From positions 1 to 42,306 of the forward strand of contig JAZSNN010000005.1 in NCBI GenBank assembly GCA_045536425.1: a stretch of DNA of 42,306 nucleotides. The letters run 5' to 3'. The notes under the pieces are model-generated. The model ran no database searches. It had not been told where the DNA came from and saw only the letters and a list, made by a program, of their open reading frames with translations. Source of the DNA: UBA11540 sp045536425 (GTDB taxonomy: Bacteria > Bacillota > Clostridia > Oscillospirales > Ruminococcaceae). How positions within the stretch are numbered: the stretch's first letter is position 1; each line of letters starts with the position of its first letter. The position numbers and the translations under genes are program-made. Shown in pieces: positions 6,437 to 15,220 of the stretch.

Positions 6437-6982
6437 ATGGACAACGGTGCAAGTAGCTACCGCCGTTTCCTTGATGGCGACGAAAGTGGTTTAGTCGAGA
6501 TAATCAGGGACTACAAGGACGGTTTGATTTTATACCTAAACGGATTTGTTTCTAACATTCATACAGCCGAAGAGCTTGCCGAAGACACCTTTGTAAAGCT
6601 TGGCGTCAAAAAGCCTCGCGACAGCAAAAAGTGTTCGTTCAAGACCTGGCTCTACACGATAGGCAGAAACGTCGCGATAGACTATTTGAGAAAAAATCGA
6701 AGGATTGTCACCGAGGAGCTGACCGAGTTTGTCGGCGGTGAAAGTCTCGAGAACGAGTATATCCGCGAGGAGCAAAAGATTGCCGTTCACAGAGCAATGT
6801 TAGAGTTAAAGCCTGAATACAGGCAGGTTTTGTGGCTTGTTTACTTTGAGGGTATGAAAATCAAAGACGCTTCTATCATTATGAAGAAGAGCGTTCACAA
6901 CATCGAAGTCCTTGTCTCTCGCGCAAGACTAGCGCTAAAGTCAGAACTTGAAAAGGAGGGCTTTACCTATGAAGAGTTATGA
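6437..6982 (+). CDS. ECF-type RNA polymerase sigma factor (second copy)
   Basis: 181 residues. Region 2 covers about 25-90 (HTAEELAEDTFVKL, FKTWLYTIGRNVAIDYLRKN) and region 4 about 118-172 (LELKPEYRQVLWLVYFEGM). The first 16 residues, MDNGASSYRRFLDGDE, are the same as in the sigma factor at 2646, and the first 38 nt are identical. Beyond that the proteins share mainly the general sigma motifs. AAAGGAG precedes the ATG. The gene ends 14 bases inside the following gene, so the pair is coupled. It is divergent from sdpR, with about 170 bases between the starts. Confidence 0.9.
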   Translation: MDNGASSYRRFLDGDESGLVEIIRDYKDGLILYLNGFVSNIHTAEELAEDTFVKLGVKKPRDSKKCSFKTWLYTIGRNVAIDYLRKNRRIVTEELTEFVGGESLENEYIREEQKIAVHRAMLELKPEYRQVLWLVYFEGMKIKDASIIMKKSVHNIEVLVSRARLALKSELEKEGFTYEEL

Positions 6983-7694
6983 AAAAATGGCAGAAGACGT
7001 TTTCTCCCGCATCGAAGAGATAGAAACAAGAAAGGCACAGCAGAGAAAAACTTTTGCTAAGGTTATCACACCGATTTGTTGCGTTTGTCTTATTGCACTC
7101 GCAGGATTTGGTTTTTCGCAGTTTGGAGAGGAACCGCCGACACTTGTTGATGATTCTTCAAACATTAGTGTCGAATCTTATCCCAGCAAGGCACCAAACG
7201 AGAACGTTATAGTTATCAATGAGCTCGAGGATATTCCTGCAGACCAAGAAATGCTTTTTGCGCTTTGGGGAAAGGATTTTATAGCAATGACCCCCGAGGA
7301 GCTCAACGAGTATTACGGTACTAACGTTTTCCCGACAGTTCCGAGTGATTTCGTAAAGCAAGACGGAGCCTACGGTATATACAAGCGCGAAGGCGGCACG
7401 GGAGAGCTTTATTGGGACGTCAACAAAATCCAATATTCTCCCGAAAGGGCTAGAAGATGGATCGTTGTAAATGTTCAAAAAGGAACTATTCCCGTTGACC
7501 TTATGGGTGTGTTTAACGACCCTGAAGGAAAATCGGTAATCAACAACGTCGAGGTTGGAATAGGCAGAATAGTAGACGAGTATGCTGACATCTACTATGC
7601 GGAATTTATGTATAAAAACGTTGGATTCAAAATTGGTGCCGAAAGTGTCACCGAAGAGGAGTTTATCAGCATTATTTCTTCACTTATAGCATAG
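6969..7694 (+). CDS. putative membrane anti-sigma factor, partner of the second sigma gene
   Basis: 241 residues. A charged N-terminal segment (SYEKMAEDVFSRIEEIETRKAQQRK) precedes one membrane helix at about 29-48 (VITPICCVCLIALAGFGF), and about 190 residues lie outside. The outer part has no recognised domain. The arrangement parallels the anti-sigma gene of the first module, but the outer domains are not alike by eye, so the two modules probably sense different signals. ATG 6969 is chosen because AAGGAGG lies about 11 bases before it; an upstream in-frame TTG at 6948 has no such site. Its role is inferred from position and topology. Confidence 0.6.
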   Translation: MKSYEKMAEDVFSRIEEIETRKAQQRKTFAKVITPICCVCLIALAGFGFSQFGEEPPTLVDDSSNISVESYPSKAPNENVIVINELEDIPADQEMLFALWGKDFIAMTPEELNEYYGTNVFPTVPSDFVKQDGAYGIYKREGGTGELYWDVNKIQYSPERARRWIVVNVQKGTIPVDLMGVFNDPEGKSVINNVEVGIGRIVDEYADIYYAEFMYKNVGFKIGAESVTEEEFISIISSLIA

Positions 7695-7700
7695 CAAAAT

Positions 7701-7727
7701 GGCGGTCACGGTTGTGACTGCCTTTTT
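7701..7727 (+). terminator. terminator after the second sigma module
   Basis: GGCGGTCAC pairs with GTGACTGCC (one G-U) around a GGTT loop, followed by TTTTT. The -10-like TATAAT at 7738-7743 lies just after it and may start the next gene. Confidence 0.85.
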
Positions 7728-7793
7728 CTTGTTGTCATATAATGTAAAAGGGCTGTTTTGCAGTCCCAAAACGTTTTCAAAAAGAGAACTATT

Positions 7794-8645
7794 ATGGCAA
7801 CATTTTTTAACCAAGCTACGCTTTCCTACAACGGAAATACCATAACTTCTAACATCACGACGGGTGAAATCGTTGAGGTTTTGTCGGCAGAAAAAACTGC
7901 CATTTCCCCCACCTATGAGCAGGGTGGAGACGTGACATACGCTATCAGTATTGTCAACGCAGGTACAACACCTTATACGAATCTTACAGTTACAGACAAT
8001 CTTGGCGAATATGAATTTGGTACAGGTTCTGTAGTTCCTCTGACCTACAGAACAGGGTCGGTGAGATATTTTGTGAACGGTACCTTGCAAATGGCTCCGA
8101 CTGTTACCGACGAATCGCCTTTAACCATCACAGGAATAAACGTTCCTGCAGGCGGAAACGCCATCATTCTTTATGAAGCAGAGGCAAACGGTTTTGCTCC
8201 TCCTGCCGCAGACGGAGCAATAACTAACGAGGCAGTCATCAGCGGTTCGGGACTTGCAAACGAAATTACAGTTACAGAAACTGTTACAGCCGTTGACGCT
8301 CCTATACTCTCCATTACCAAATCGCTCTCCCCCACAGTTGTTAACGAAAACGGACAAATCACCTATACGCTGACAATCCTCAACAACGGAAACACACCAA
8401 TTGTTGCTACCGACGACGTTGTGGTTGCGGACACCTTTGATCCCATTCTATCCGATATTACAGTTACTCTGAACGGAGTGACGCTTGGCGCAGGAGATTA
8501 TTCCTATGACGAGACAACGGGCGAATTTGCCACAACCGCAAGTGTTGTTACTGTCCCTGCGGCAACCTACACCCAAGACCCTGCAACAGGTGAATGGACC
8601 GTTACTCCCGGCACAGCCGTTATCACCATTACCGGCACAATCTGA
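7794..8645 (+). CDS. DUF11-like repeat protein without a signal peptide
   Basis: 283 residues, rich in Thr, Val, Ala and Asn, with no Cys. Two beta-rich repeats resemble the DUF11 domain of cell-surface proteins: TYEQGGDVTYAISIVNAGTTPYTNLTVTD and, later, NENGQITYTLTILNNGNTPIVATDDVV; each block is followed by an AGGNA- or VPAATY-type segment. The N-terminus (MATFFNQATLSYNGNT) is not a signal peptide and no membrane helix or LPXTG anchor is seen, which is odd for a domain usually found outside the cell. It may leave by another route, or assemble into a structure. ATG 7794 is chosen with AAAGAGA in front; the longer frame from 7758 has no good site. I recall similar stand-alone proteins in Clostridia but no known function. 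Confidence 0.7.
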   Translation: MATFFNQATLSYNGNTITSNITTGEIVEVLSAEKTAISPTYEQGGDVTYAISIVNAGTTPYTNLTVTDNLGEYEFGTGSVVPLTYRTGSVRYFVNGTLQMAPTVTDESPLTITGINVPAGGNAIILYEAEANGFAPPAADGAITNEAVISGSGLANEITVTETVTAVDAPILSITKSLSPTVVNENGQITYTLTILNNGNTPIVATDDVVVADTFDPILSDITVTLNGVTLGAGDYSYDETTGEFATTASVVTVPAATYTQDPATGEWTVTPGTAVITITGTI

Positions 8646-8650
8646 ATTGT

Positions 8651-8677
8651 ACGGCATCCCTTTTGGGATGCCGTCTT
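8651..8677 (+). terminator. hairpin after the DUF11-like gene
   Basis: ACGGCATCCC and GGGATGCCGT form a perfect 10-bp stem with a TTTT loop. The tail CTTGATTT is only weakly T-rich and doubles as the -35 of the next promoter, so termination may be partial. Confidence 0.65.
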
Positions 8678-8704
8678 GATTTATTGCAAAAACACTCGTA
8701 TAAT
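8676..8704 (+). promoter_or_regulatory. promoter of the alpha-galactosidase gene
   Basis: TTGATT (8676-8681) and TATAAT (8699-8704) are 17 bases apart. The start codon follows 32 bases later. Confidence 0.65.
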
Positions 8705-8735
8705 AGAAGCAGAAAACAAAGTGAGGGGTAGTTTT

Positions 8736-10919
8736 ATGATAAATTTTGTTATTGAAACAAAGACTTTCTTCCTTGACGGAAAAAACTTTACATACGCATT
8801 CTACGTTTCCGAGTCGGGACAGCTTCGTCATCTCTATTGCGGAAAACGTATCCCTCACGATGATCTGCGCTACTCTGAAACCTGCGGTGCTTCTTCTCGT
8901 ATGGCATCTGCCCCAGGCAGAAACGACATTCCTGCATACAGAACGAGCTATGAGTCCTATCCGCCCGAGATAACATTCTTTGGCACAAGCGATTATCGAG
9001 AGGCTACTATTGTTGTGAGAAATCATACAGGAGACAGTTTGTTGGAGCTTTCGTATGTAGGTTATGATATTCTCGAAAACAAGCCAAAGATAAGCGGTAT
9101 GCCCTCTATGGACGGTGGCGAAACACTCGTTGTTCATCTGAAGGACAGGTACAGCGAATTTTGTGCTGATTTGTATTATACAGTTTACGATGACGCTTCG
9201 GTCATTGCCAGACGTATAGTCTACAAAAACGGTAGCAGTGAGAAGGTTCGCCTTGAGAGAGCGTATTCCTTCGCGTTTTCTTTGCCGAGTTCGAGAGAAT
9301 ACGACGTGATTTCTCTGTACGGAGCGTGGGCAAAGGAGCGCCACATCGACCGCATTCCCCTGCCACACGGCATTATCTCAATCGACTCAAAGCGCACGGC
9401 TTCCAGCGCGGTGTTAAATCCGTTTATTGCCCTTGTTGAAAAGGACACAACAGAAACCTCAGGTAACGCCTTTGGTTTTAGTCTTATATATTCATCGTCC
9501 TATGCTCTGAAAGCGCAGAAAAACATCGACGGAAGCGCAATCGTGCTTGGCGGTATTCAGGACTTTGACTTTGGTTGGGTGCTCGAAGCGGGTGAAGAAT
9601 TTGAAACTCCCGAGGCTGTTATCGCATTTTCAAGCGAGGGCTTGGGTGGAATGAGCCGTGCTTTTCACGATACATTCAGAAACCATCTTATCAACAAGCG
9701 TTTTGTAAACGCCCCTCGTCCCCTTGTTATCAACAACTGGGAAGCTACATATTTTAGTTTTGACAACCAAAAGCTCAAGGCAATTGTTGATGCGGTTGAG
9801 GGCACGGGAATTGATACCTTTGTTCTCGACGACGGTTGGTTTGGAAAACGCGACAATGACCGTTCGGGACTCGGCGATTGGGTTGTAAACGAGAAAAAAC
9901 TCGAGGGCGGGTTGTCAACTATCATCGACTACGTTCATTCAAAGGGTATGAAGTTTGGTCTTTGGTTCGAGCCCGAGATGGTCAGCGAGGATTCCGACCT
10001 ATTCAGAGCACACCCCGACTATGCAATCGGTATGCCGAACCGTCCCAGATGCTATTCGAGAAACCAGTTTATGCTCGACATTACACGCAAGGATGTACGT
10101 GATTATATCGTAGATTCCGTAAACAAAATCCTCTCCGAAAACAAGATAGAGTACGTCAAGTGGGATTTCAACAGAAACGTTACCGACAGCTATTCTATCG
10201 GCAGAGAGCCCGAAAGACAGAGCGAGTTTGCTCACCGCTATGCTTTGGGTCTATACGACCTATGCGAGAGGATTGTAAACGCAAATCCCGATATTTTCTT
10301 TGAGGGTTGTTCGGGCGGTGGAGCGAGATTTGACCCCGCGATACTCTACTATTTCCCGCAGATTTGGACCTCCGATGATACCGATGCAGAAGAGCGCACC
10401 TTTATACAGTACGGTACTTCGCTCGTTTATCCTTTGTCGAGTATGAGTTGTCACGTTTCTATCTGTCCTAACCATCAAACAGGGCGCACAACTCCCTTCT
10501 CTACACGCGCAAACATTGCACATCTCGGTGCTACGGGATACGAGCTTGACACCACAACCTTTGGCGAGAAGGACAAGGCTGAAGTTGCAAAGCAGGTCGA
10601 AGAATACCGGCAGACACAGCATCTCATTCTCGAGGGTGATTTGTACCGTATTGACGACCCGCACAAGACAAACTTCTTCTCCGAGACGGTTGTTTCGAAG
10701 GATAAACGCGAGGCAATCCTTGTTTGCTATCGCAGAATGGGAAGCGTTAACAACGAAATATATCGCGTTCGCGTTGCAGGGCTTGACCCGACGTTGAGAT
10801 ACCGTGTTTCAGAGCTGAACACAACGCTATCGAGTGAGGTCTTGATGTCTATCGGTGTTGTTCCGAATTTTAAAAACGGTGACTTTACTACAGTAAAATA
10901 CCATTTTCTTGCAGAATGA
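8736..10919 (+). CDS. alpha-galactosidase, glycoside hydrolase family 36
   Basis: 727 residues, the usual length for bacterial GH36 enzymes, which remove alpha-1,6-galactose from raffinose-type sugars and galactomannan side chains. An N-terminal beta domain is followed by the catalytic barrel from about 340 (NNWEATYF, VLDDGWFG, LWFEPEMV). D477 in VKWDFNRN is the expected nucleophile and D547 or D548 in TSDDTD the acid/base. CSGGGARFDP lies between them. No signal peptide is present, so it acts inside the cell on imported sugars. GAGGGG precedes the ATG at 8736; the longer frame from 8676 starts within the promoter. It stands alone between two terminators. Substrate choice within the family cannot be told from sequence alone. 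Confidence 0.95.
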   Translation: MINFVIETKTFFLDGKNFTYAFYVSESGQLRHLYCGKRIPHDDLRYSETCGASSRMASAPGRNDIPAYRTSYESYPPEITFFGTSDYREATIVVRNHTGDSLLELSYVGYDILENKPKISGMPSMDGGETLVVHLKDRYSEFCADLYYTVYDDASVIARRIVYKNGSSEKVRLERAYSFAFSLPSSREYDVISLYGAWAKERHIDRIPLPHGIISIDSKRTASSAVLNPFIALVEKDTTETSGNAFGFSLIYSSSYALKAQKNIDGSAIVLGGIQDFDFGWVLEAGEEFETPEAVIAFSSEGLGGMSRAFHDTFRNHLINKRFVNAPRPLVINNWEATYFSFDNQKLKAIVDAVEGTGIDTFVLDDGWFGKRDNDRSGLGDWVVNEKKLEGGLSTIIDYVHSKGMKFGLWFEPEMVSEDSDLFRAHPDYAIGMPNRPRCYSRNQFMLDITRKDVRDYIVDSVNKILSENKIEYVKWDFNRNVTDSYSIGREPERQSEFAHRYALGLYDLCERIVNANPDIFFEGCSGGGARFDPAILYYFPQIWTSDDTDAEERTFIQYGTSLVYPLSSMSCHVSICPNHQTGRTTPFSTRANIAHLGATGYELDTTTFGEKDKAEVAKQVEEYRQTQHLILEGDLYRIDDPHKTNFFSETVVSKDKREAILVCYRRMGSVNNEIYRVRVAGLDPTLRYRVSELNTTLSSEVLMSIGVVPNFKNGDFTTVKYHFLAE

Positions 10920-10924
10920 TCTAA

Positions 10925-10960
10925 AAAGCCGTCCGACAAAAGTCGGACGGCTTTACTTTT
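10925..10960. terminator. bidirectional terminator between the GH36 gene and argF
   Basis: A perfect 13-bp stem (10925-10937 with 10942-10954) with an AAAA loop is flanked by A-rich and T-rich arms. It serves both converging genes. Confidence 0.92.
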
Positions 10961-11946
10961 TAACCTACAAATGCTGCAAGCACAGCTTTTATTGTGTGCA
11001 TTCTGTTTTCTGCCTCATCAAATACTATCGAGCGAGAGCTTTCAAAGACTTCATCGGTAACTTCCATAGAATTTCTCGAGAACTTTTCGCCCATCTGTTT
11101 TCCAACCTCGGTATTTAGGTCGTGGTAGGACGGGAGACAGTGCATAAACACAGAATTTTCTCCCGCGATATCCATAACTGCGGTGTTTACTTGATACGGA
11201 GAAAGGTCGTTTATACGCTTTTTCCACACCTCAACGGGCTCTCCCATAGAAACCCAGATGTCAGTATAGACAACGTCTGCACCTTTACAGGCAACATTGA
11301 CATCAGTCTCAAAAGAAAGGGTTGCGCCTGTCTCTTTTGCCACCTTTTCACACTCGGCAATCAGCTCGGGGTTTGGAAAATATTCCTTGGGCGCACAAGC
11401 AACGAAATCGAGTCCCATCTTTGCGCATCCGACCATCAGGGAGTTTCCCATATTGAAACGAGCATCGCCCATATAAACAAGCTTTATACCCTTTAGTTTC
11501 CCGAATTTTTCCTTTATGGTGAGGAAGTCTGCAAGTATCTGTGTGGGATGAAAATCGTCTGTCAAGCCGTTTAGAACGGGAACTCCCGAGTATTTTGCAA
11601 GGTCCTCAACAGTTTTCTGTGCATAGCCGCGATATTCGATAGCATCGTAGATTCTGCCAAGCACTCTTGCAGTATCTGCGGTGCTTTCTTTTTTGCCAAT
11701 CTGTGAGCCGGACGGGTCGAGATATGTTACCCCCATACCCAAATCACGAGCGGCTACCTCAAAGCTGCATCTTGTTCTTGTGCTGGTCTTTTCAAAAATC
11801 AGCGCAAGGTTTTTACCTTCACAGAGCTTGTGGGGAATTCCTGCCTTTTTCTCCGCTTTTAGCTTTGCAGAAAGGTCTATAAGATAGCCGATTTCCTCGG
11901 GTGTGAAATCTAGAAGCTTGAGAAAGCTTTTGCCTTTAAAATTCAT
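10960..11946 (-). CDS. argF: ornithine carbamoyltransferase
   Basis: 328 residues. It joins carbamoyl phosphate and ornithine to citrulline in arginine synthesis. The carbamoyl-phosphate site is seen as STRTR (55-59) and HPTQ (133-136); MHCLPSYHD near the end is the ornithine-side HCLP motif, which separates it from aspartate carbamoyltransferase. AGGAGATAT precedes the ATG, 12 bases after the argD stop. It is the last gene of the arg operon. Together with pyrB on the other strand it is one of two users of carbamoyl phosphate in the window. Confidence 0.96.
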   Translation of the reverse strand: MNFKGKSFLKLLDFTPEEIGYLIDLSAKLKAEKKAGIPHKLCEGKNLALIFEKTSTRTRCSFEVAARDLGMGVTYLDPSGSQIGKKESTADTARVLGRIYDAIEYRGYAQKTVEDLAKYSGVPVLNGLTDDFHPTQILADFLTIKEKFGKLKGIKLVYMGDARFNMGNSLMVGCAKMGLDFVACAPKEYFPNPELIAECEKVAKETGATLSFETDVNVACKGADVVYTDIWVSMGEPVEVWKKRINDLSPYQVNTAVMDIAGENSVFMHCLPSYHDLNTEVGKQMGEKFSRNSMEVTDEVFESSRSIVFDEAENRMHTIKAVLAAFVG

Positions 11947-11958
11947 ATTGATATCTCC

Positions 11959-13119
11959 TTATTTACAAGCAGATTTTATCACCTCGACAGCCTTTTTGAG
12001 AAGGTCGTCGGGGATATTCAGTGCCGGAAGAAGTCTGACCTTTGTCTTTGCCTTTATAACAAGCACTCCGTTTTTCATACATTCTGCGACAACGTCACCT
12101 GCGGGTTTTTCGGTTTCAAGTCCTATCATAAGACCCATTCCGCTAACGCTCTTTATTCCCTGCGCTTTGCTGAGTTCTGAGAAGATATATTCGCTTTTTT
12201 CTTCTACTTCTTTGAGCAGAGAGTCGTCTATTCGAGAAAGTATGTTATATGCTCCTGCACAGCAGACGGGGTTTCCGCCAAAGGTTGAACCGTGGTCACC
12301 CGCCACAAGAACATCTGCAGTTTTAGCGCCAAAAAGTGTTGCGCCTATCGGAAGTCCTCCGCCAAGCCCTTTTGCAGTTGTGACAATGTCGGGGGTGATA
12401 TTTCTCTTCATATATCCGTAGAGTGCACCACTTCTGCCGTTTCCGCACTGCACCTCGTCGGCAATCATCAGTATATCGTTTTGTTCTGCAAGGGTTTTGA
12501 TACAGTCACAAAAGCTCTGTTCGAGCGGCATTACCCCGCCCTCGCCCTGCACGATTTCAAACATTATTGCGGCGACCTTGTTTTCCTCAAGCGCTTTTTC
12601 GAGGGCTTTGTTATCATTTGCGGGAACATAGACAAAGCCGTCTGTGAGAGGTAAAAAATCCTTGTGGAAAACGTCTTGTCCCGTTGCGGCAAGGGTGGTT
12701 ATCGTTCTGCCGTGAAAGCTATTTATGAGGGTGATTATCTTATAATATTCCTCGCCCTTTTTCTGTGCGGCATATTTTCTTGCGACCTTTATTGCACATT
12801 CGTTCGCTTCAGCGCCCGAGTTTGAAAAGAACACCTTTTTCATTCCCGTTTTCTCGCAAAGAAGCTCTGCAAGTTTGGTGCAAGGCTCGGTATAATAAAG
12901 ATTCGAAGCGTGTTGAAGGCTAATTAGCTGGTCGTTTACAGCATTTGCCCACTCCTCGTCGCAGTATCCAAACGTGTTTACTGCGATACCTGTCGCCATA
13001 TCTATATATTCCTTGCCGTCCTCGTCGGTGACAAGAGAGCCTTTTCCGTTTTTGAGTGTTACGGGAAAGCGGGCGTAGGTATGAGCGATATATTTTTCGT
13101 CGTTTTGTTTAACGCTCAT
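11959..13119 (-). CDS. argD: acetylornithine aminotransferase
   Basis: 386 residues, a class III PLP aminotransferase that makes N-acetylornithine from the semialdehyde with glutamate. FFSNSGAEANE (97-107), IADEVQCGNGRSG (219-231) and VTTAKGLGGG with K250 as the PLP lysine are all present, with GSTFGGNP near residue 270. The ATG at 13119 (MSVKQND) is preferred to the longer frames because GGAGG lies six bases before it. It overlaps the end of argB by 11 bases, so the two are coupled. Confidence 0.95.
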   Translation of the reverse strand: MSVKQNDEKYIAHTYARFPVTLKNGKGSLVTDEDGKEYIDMATGIAVNTFGYCDEEWANAVNDQLISLQHASNLYYTEPCTKLAELLCEKTGMKKVFFSNSGAEANECAIKVARKYAAQKKGEEYYKIITLINSFHGRTITTLAATGQDVFHKDFLPLTDGFVYVPANDNKALEKALEENKVAAIMFEIVQGEGGVMPLEQSFCDCIKTLAEQNDILMIADEVQCGNGRSGALYGYMKRNITPDIVTTAKGLGGGLPIGATLFGAKTADVLVAGDHGSTFGGNPVCCAGAYNILSRIDDSLLKEVEEKSEYIFSELSKAQGIKSVSGMGLMIGLETEKPAGDVVAECMKNGVLVIKAKTKVRLLPALNIPDDLLKKAVEVIKSACK

Positions 13120-13984
13120 CTTCATCCTCCGTAACCATTGTTCCTGCACCCTCGTCGGTGAGAAGCTCTATCAACAAGGAGTGCGGAACGCGTCCGTCCA
13201 TTATGATTACCTTTTCAACACCTTTGTGAATAGCGTCGATACAGCACTGAACCTTCGGAATCATTCCTCCCGAAACGGTACCATCCTCGAAGAGCTTATA
13301 CGCTTCCTTGATTGTTATATTGGGAATGAGGGAACTCGGGTCATCCTTATCTTTCAGTATTCCTGCAATATCGGTCATAGAGATAAGTCTTTCTGCATTC
13401 ATTCCACCCGCGATATATGCTGCGGCTGTATCTGCGTTTATGTTATAGATATTACCGTCTTTATCACAACCAACGGTTGAAACAACGGGAATATATCCGT
13501 GCTCGAGCATATCTATTATCGGCTGTACGTTGACGGAGGTTATCTCGCCTACAAAGCCGAGTCTTTCGTCCTTCACACAAGCCTCGATTATATGCGCGTC
13601 AACGCCCGAAACACCTATTGCCTTTCCGCCTTTTGAGCCAAGGAGATTGACAAGATTTTTATTTATCTTTCCCGAAAGGACCATCTGCACTATCTCGGCA
13701 GTTTCCCTATCAGTCACGCGGAGTCCGTCGACAAACTCAGTTTTCTTGCCGTTTTTATTGAGTGCTTCTGTGATTTCGGGTCCACCGCCGTGAATTAGCA
13801 CAACCTTTACACCAACAAGCGAAAGAAGAATTACGTCTTCCATAACCTGTTGCTTGAGTTCTTCATTTATCATAGCGTTTCCGCCATATTTGATAACAAC
13901 GATTTTGCCGTAGTATTTTTGGATGTGCGGGAGTGCTTGGGTCAGCACCTCGGCGCGTTGCATATTTGAAAATTCGGTATTCAT
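13109..13984 (-). CDS. argB: acetylglutamate kinase
   Basis: 291 residues of the amino-acid kinase family; it phosphorylates N-acetylglutamate. IVVIKYGGNAM near the N-terminus binds ATP phosphates, VLIHGGGPEI the substrate, and NINADTAAAYIAGGMNAERLISMTD the nucleotide. The ATG at 13984 (MNTEFSN) follows GGAGG by five bases; an upstream in-frame TTG at 13996 is inside that ribosome binding site. Third gene of the arg operon. Arginine feedback, known for argB in organisms with the cyclic pathway, cannot be judged by eye. Confidence 0.96.
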   Translation of the reverse strand: MNTEFSNMQRAEVLTQALPHIQKYYGKIVVIKYGGNAMINEELKQQVMEDVILLSLVGVKVVLIHGGGPEITEALNKNGKKTEFVDGLRVTDRETAEIVQMVLSGKINKNLVNLLGSKGGKAIGVSGVDAHIIEACVKDERLGFVGEITSVNVQPIIDMLEHGYIPVVSTVGCDKDGNIYNINADTAAAYIAGGMNAERLISMTDIAGILKDKDDPSSLIPNITIKEAYKLFEDGTVSGGMIPKVQCCIDAIHKGVEKVIIMDGRVPHSLLIELLTDEGAGTMVTEDEDER

Positions 13985-13996
13985 TTTGTCCTCCAA

Positions 13997-15211
13997 TCAG
14001 CTACGGTAGTCGCCGTTTATCCTTACATAATCGTATGTAAGATCACAACCCCAAGCCACAGAATAATATTCTCCGTCGTTGAGATTTACCAGTATCTCGA
14101 TTTCCTTTTCGAGAAGTATCTCTTTTGCCAAATCTTCGGAAAACTCTATTCCGCTTCCGTTTTTGCAGACGTCGATAGTTCCCTTTGCAGATTTGAAAGC
14201 GACATCAATCTTATTTACGTCCACGTCTTGTCCACTATAACCTATAGCGCAAAGAACTCGACCCCAGTTAGCATCAGAGCCAAACATCGCTGCCTTTGTG
14301 AGAGAGGAGCAAACCACCGATTTTGCAACCGCTTTTGCACAGGTGTCGCTACCTGCTCCGCAGACCCTGCACTCAATCAGTTTTGTAGCGCCTTCGCCGT
14401 CTGCGGCTATATGTCTGCAGAGGTAGACGTTTACTGTATTTAGTGCAGTCATAAACTTTGCAAAGTTTTCGTCCTCTTCGGTGATTTCCTTGTTCCCTGC
14501 CAAACCGTTTGCAAGAACAGTAACCATATCGTTTGTTGAGGTGTCGCCATCAACGCTGAGCATATTAAAGGTGCTCTGTATGTCGGTGGAAAGAGCCTTT
14601 TGAAGCATCTGAGAGGATATTGCGCAGTCGGTGGTGATGAAAACGAGCATAGTTGCCATATTGGGATGTATCATTCCAGAGCCCTTTGCTATTCCGCCTA
14701 TGCGACATTCTTTTCCGTCTATCTCAAAGGAAACAGCTACCTGCTTCATCTGTGTATCTGTGGTCATTATTCCCTCTGCCGCCGCTTCGCTATTGTTCTC
14801 TGCAAGACCGCCCACAAGCGCGGGAATTCCCGAAGCAAAGGGGGCAATCTCCATTGGAAGACCGATAACTCCTGTAGAAGCGATTACGATATCCTCGGGT
14901 GTGAGTCCAAGCGCATCGGCAGCAAGTTTACTGACCTTGTTCGCAATCTGTATGCCGTCGGCGTTGCAGGTGTTGGCGTTTCCGCTATTGCAGATAACAG
15001 CCTGTGCCTTTCCGTCTTTTAGGTGTTCTTTTGTTACTGTTATGGGAGCACCCTTTACAAGATTTGTTGTATAAACTGCCGCCGCATTTGCAGGAACTGT
15101 TGAATATATCATAGAGAGGTCCCGTTTTGCTTTGTTTTTGCGTATTCCACAGTGAATTCCGTTTGCAAGAAAGCCTTTTGCGGCACACACGCCGCCACCG
15201 ATAAAGTTCAT
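13997..15211 (-). CDS. argJ: bifunctional glutamate N-acetyltransferase/amino-acid acetyltransferase
   Basis: 404 residues. It moves the acetyl group from N-acetylornithine to glutamate and closes the cyclic arginine pathway; some forms also use acetyl-CoA. KGSGMIHPNMATMLVF (176-191) contains the self-cleavage site between A186 and T187, and T187 becomes the catalytic nucleophile of the beta chain. Whether it is mono- or bifunctional cannot be told from sequence. No separate argA or argE is seen in the window, which agrees with the cyclic route. It starts nine bases after argC ends. Confidence 0.96.
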   Translation of the reverse strand: MNFIGGGVCAAKGFLANGIHCGIRKNKAKRDLSMIYSTVPANAAAVYTTNLVKGAPITVTKEHLKDGKAQAVICNSGNANTCNADGIQIANKVSKLAADALGLTPEDIVIASTGVIGLPMEIAPFASGIPALVGGLAENNSEAAAEGIMTTDTQMKQVAVSFEIDGKECRIGGIAKGSGMIHPNMATMLVFITTDCAISSQMLQKALSTDIQSTFNMLSVDGDTSTNDMVTVLANGLAGNKEITEEDENFAKFMTALNTVNVYLCRHIAADGEGATKLIECRVCGAGSDTCAKAVAKSVVCSSLTKAAMFGSDANWGRVLCAIGYSGQDVDVNKIDVAFKSAKGTIDVCKNGSGIEFSEDLAKEILLEKEIEILVNLNDGEYYSVAWGCDLTYDYVRINGDYRS

Positions 15212-15220
15212 AGTGTTCTC

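Noticed and set aside
8448..9368. Open frame of 306 codons on the minus strand across the DUF11-like and GH36 genes
   Set aside because: It runs antisense through two well-supported genes, the promoter and the terminator, and its product resembles nothing and is rich in Cys and Arg as usual for shadow frames.
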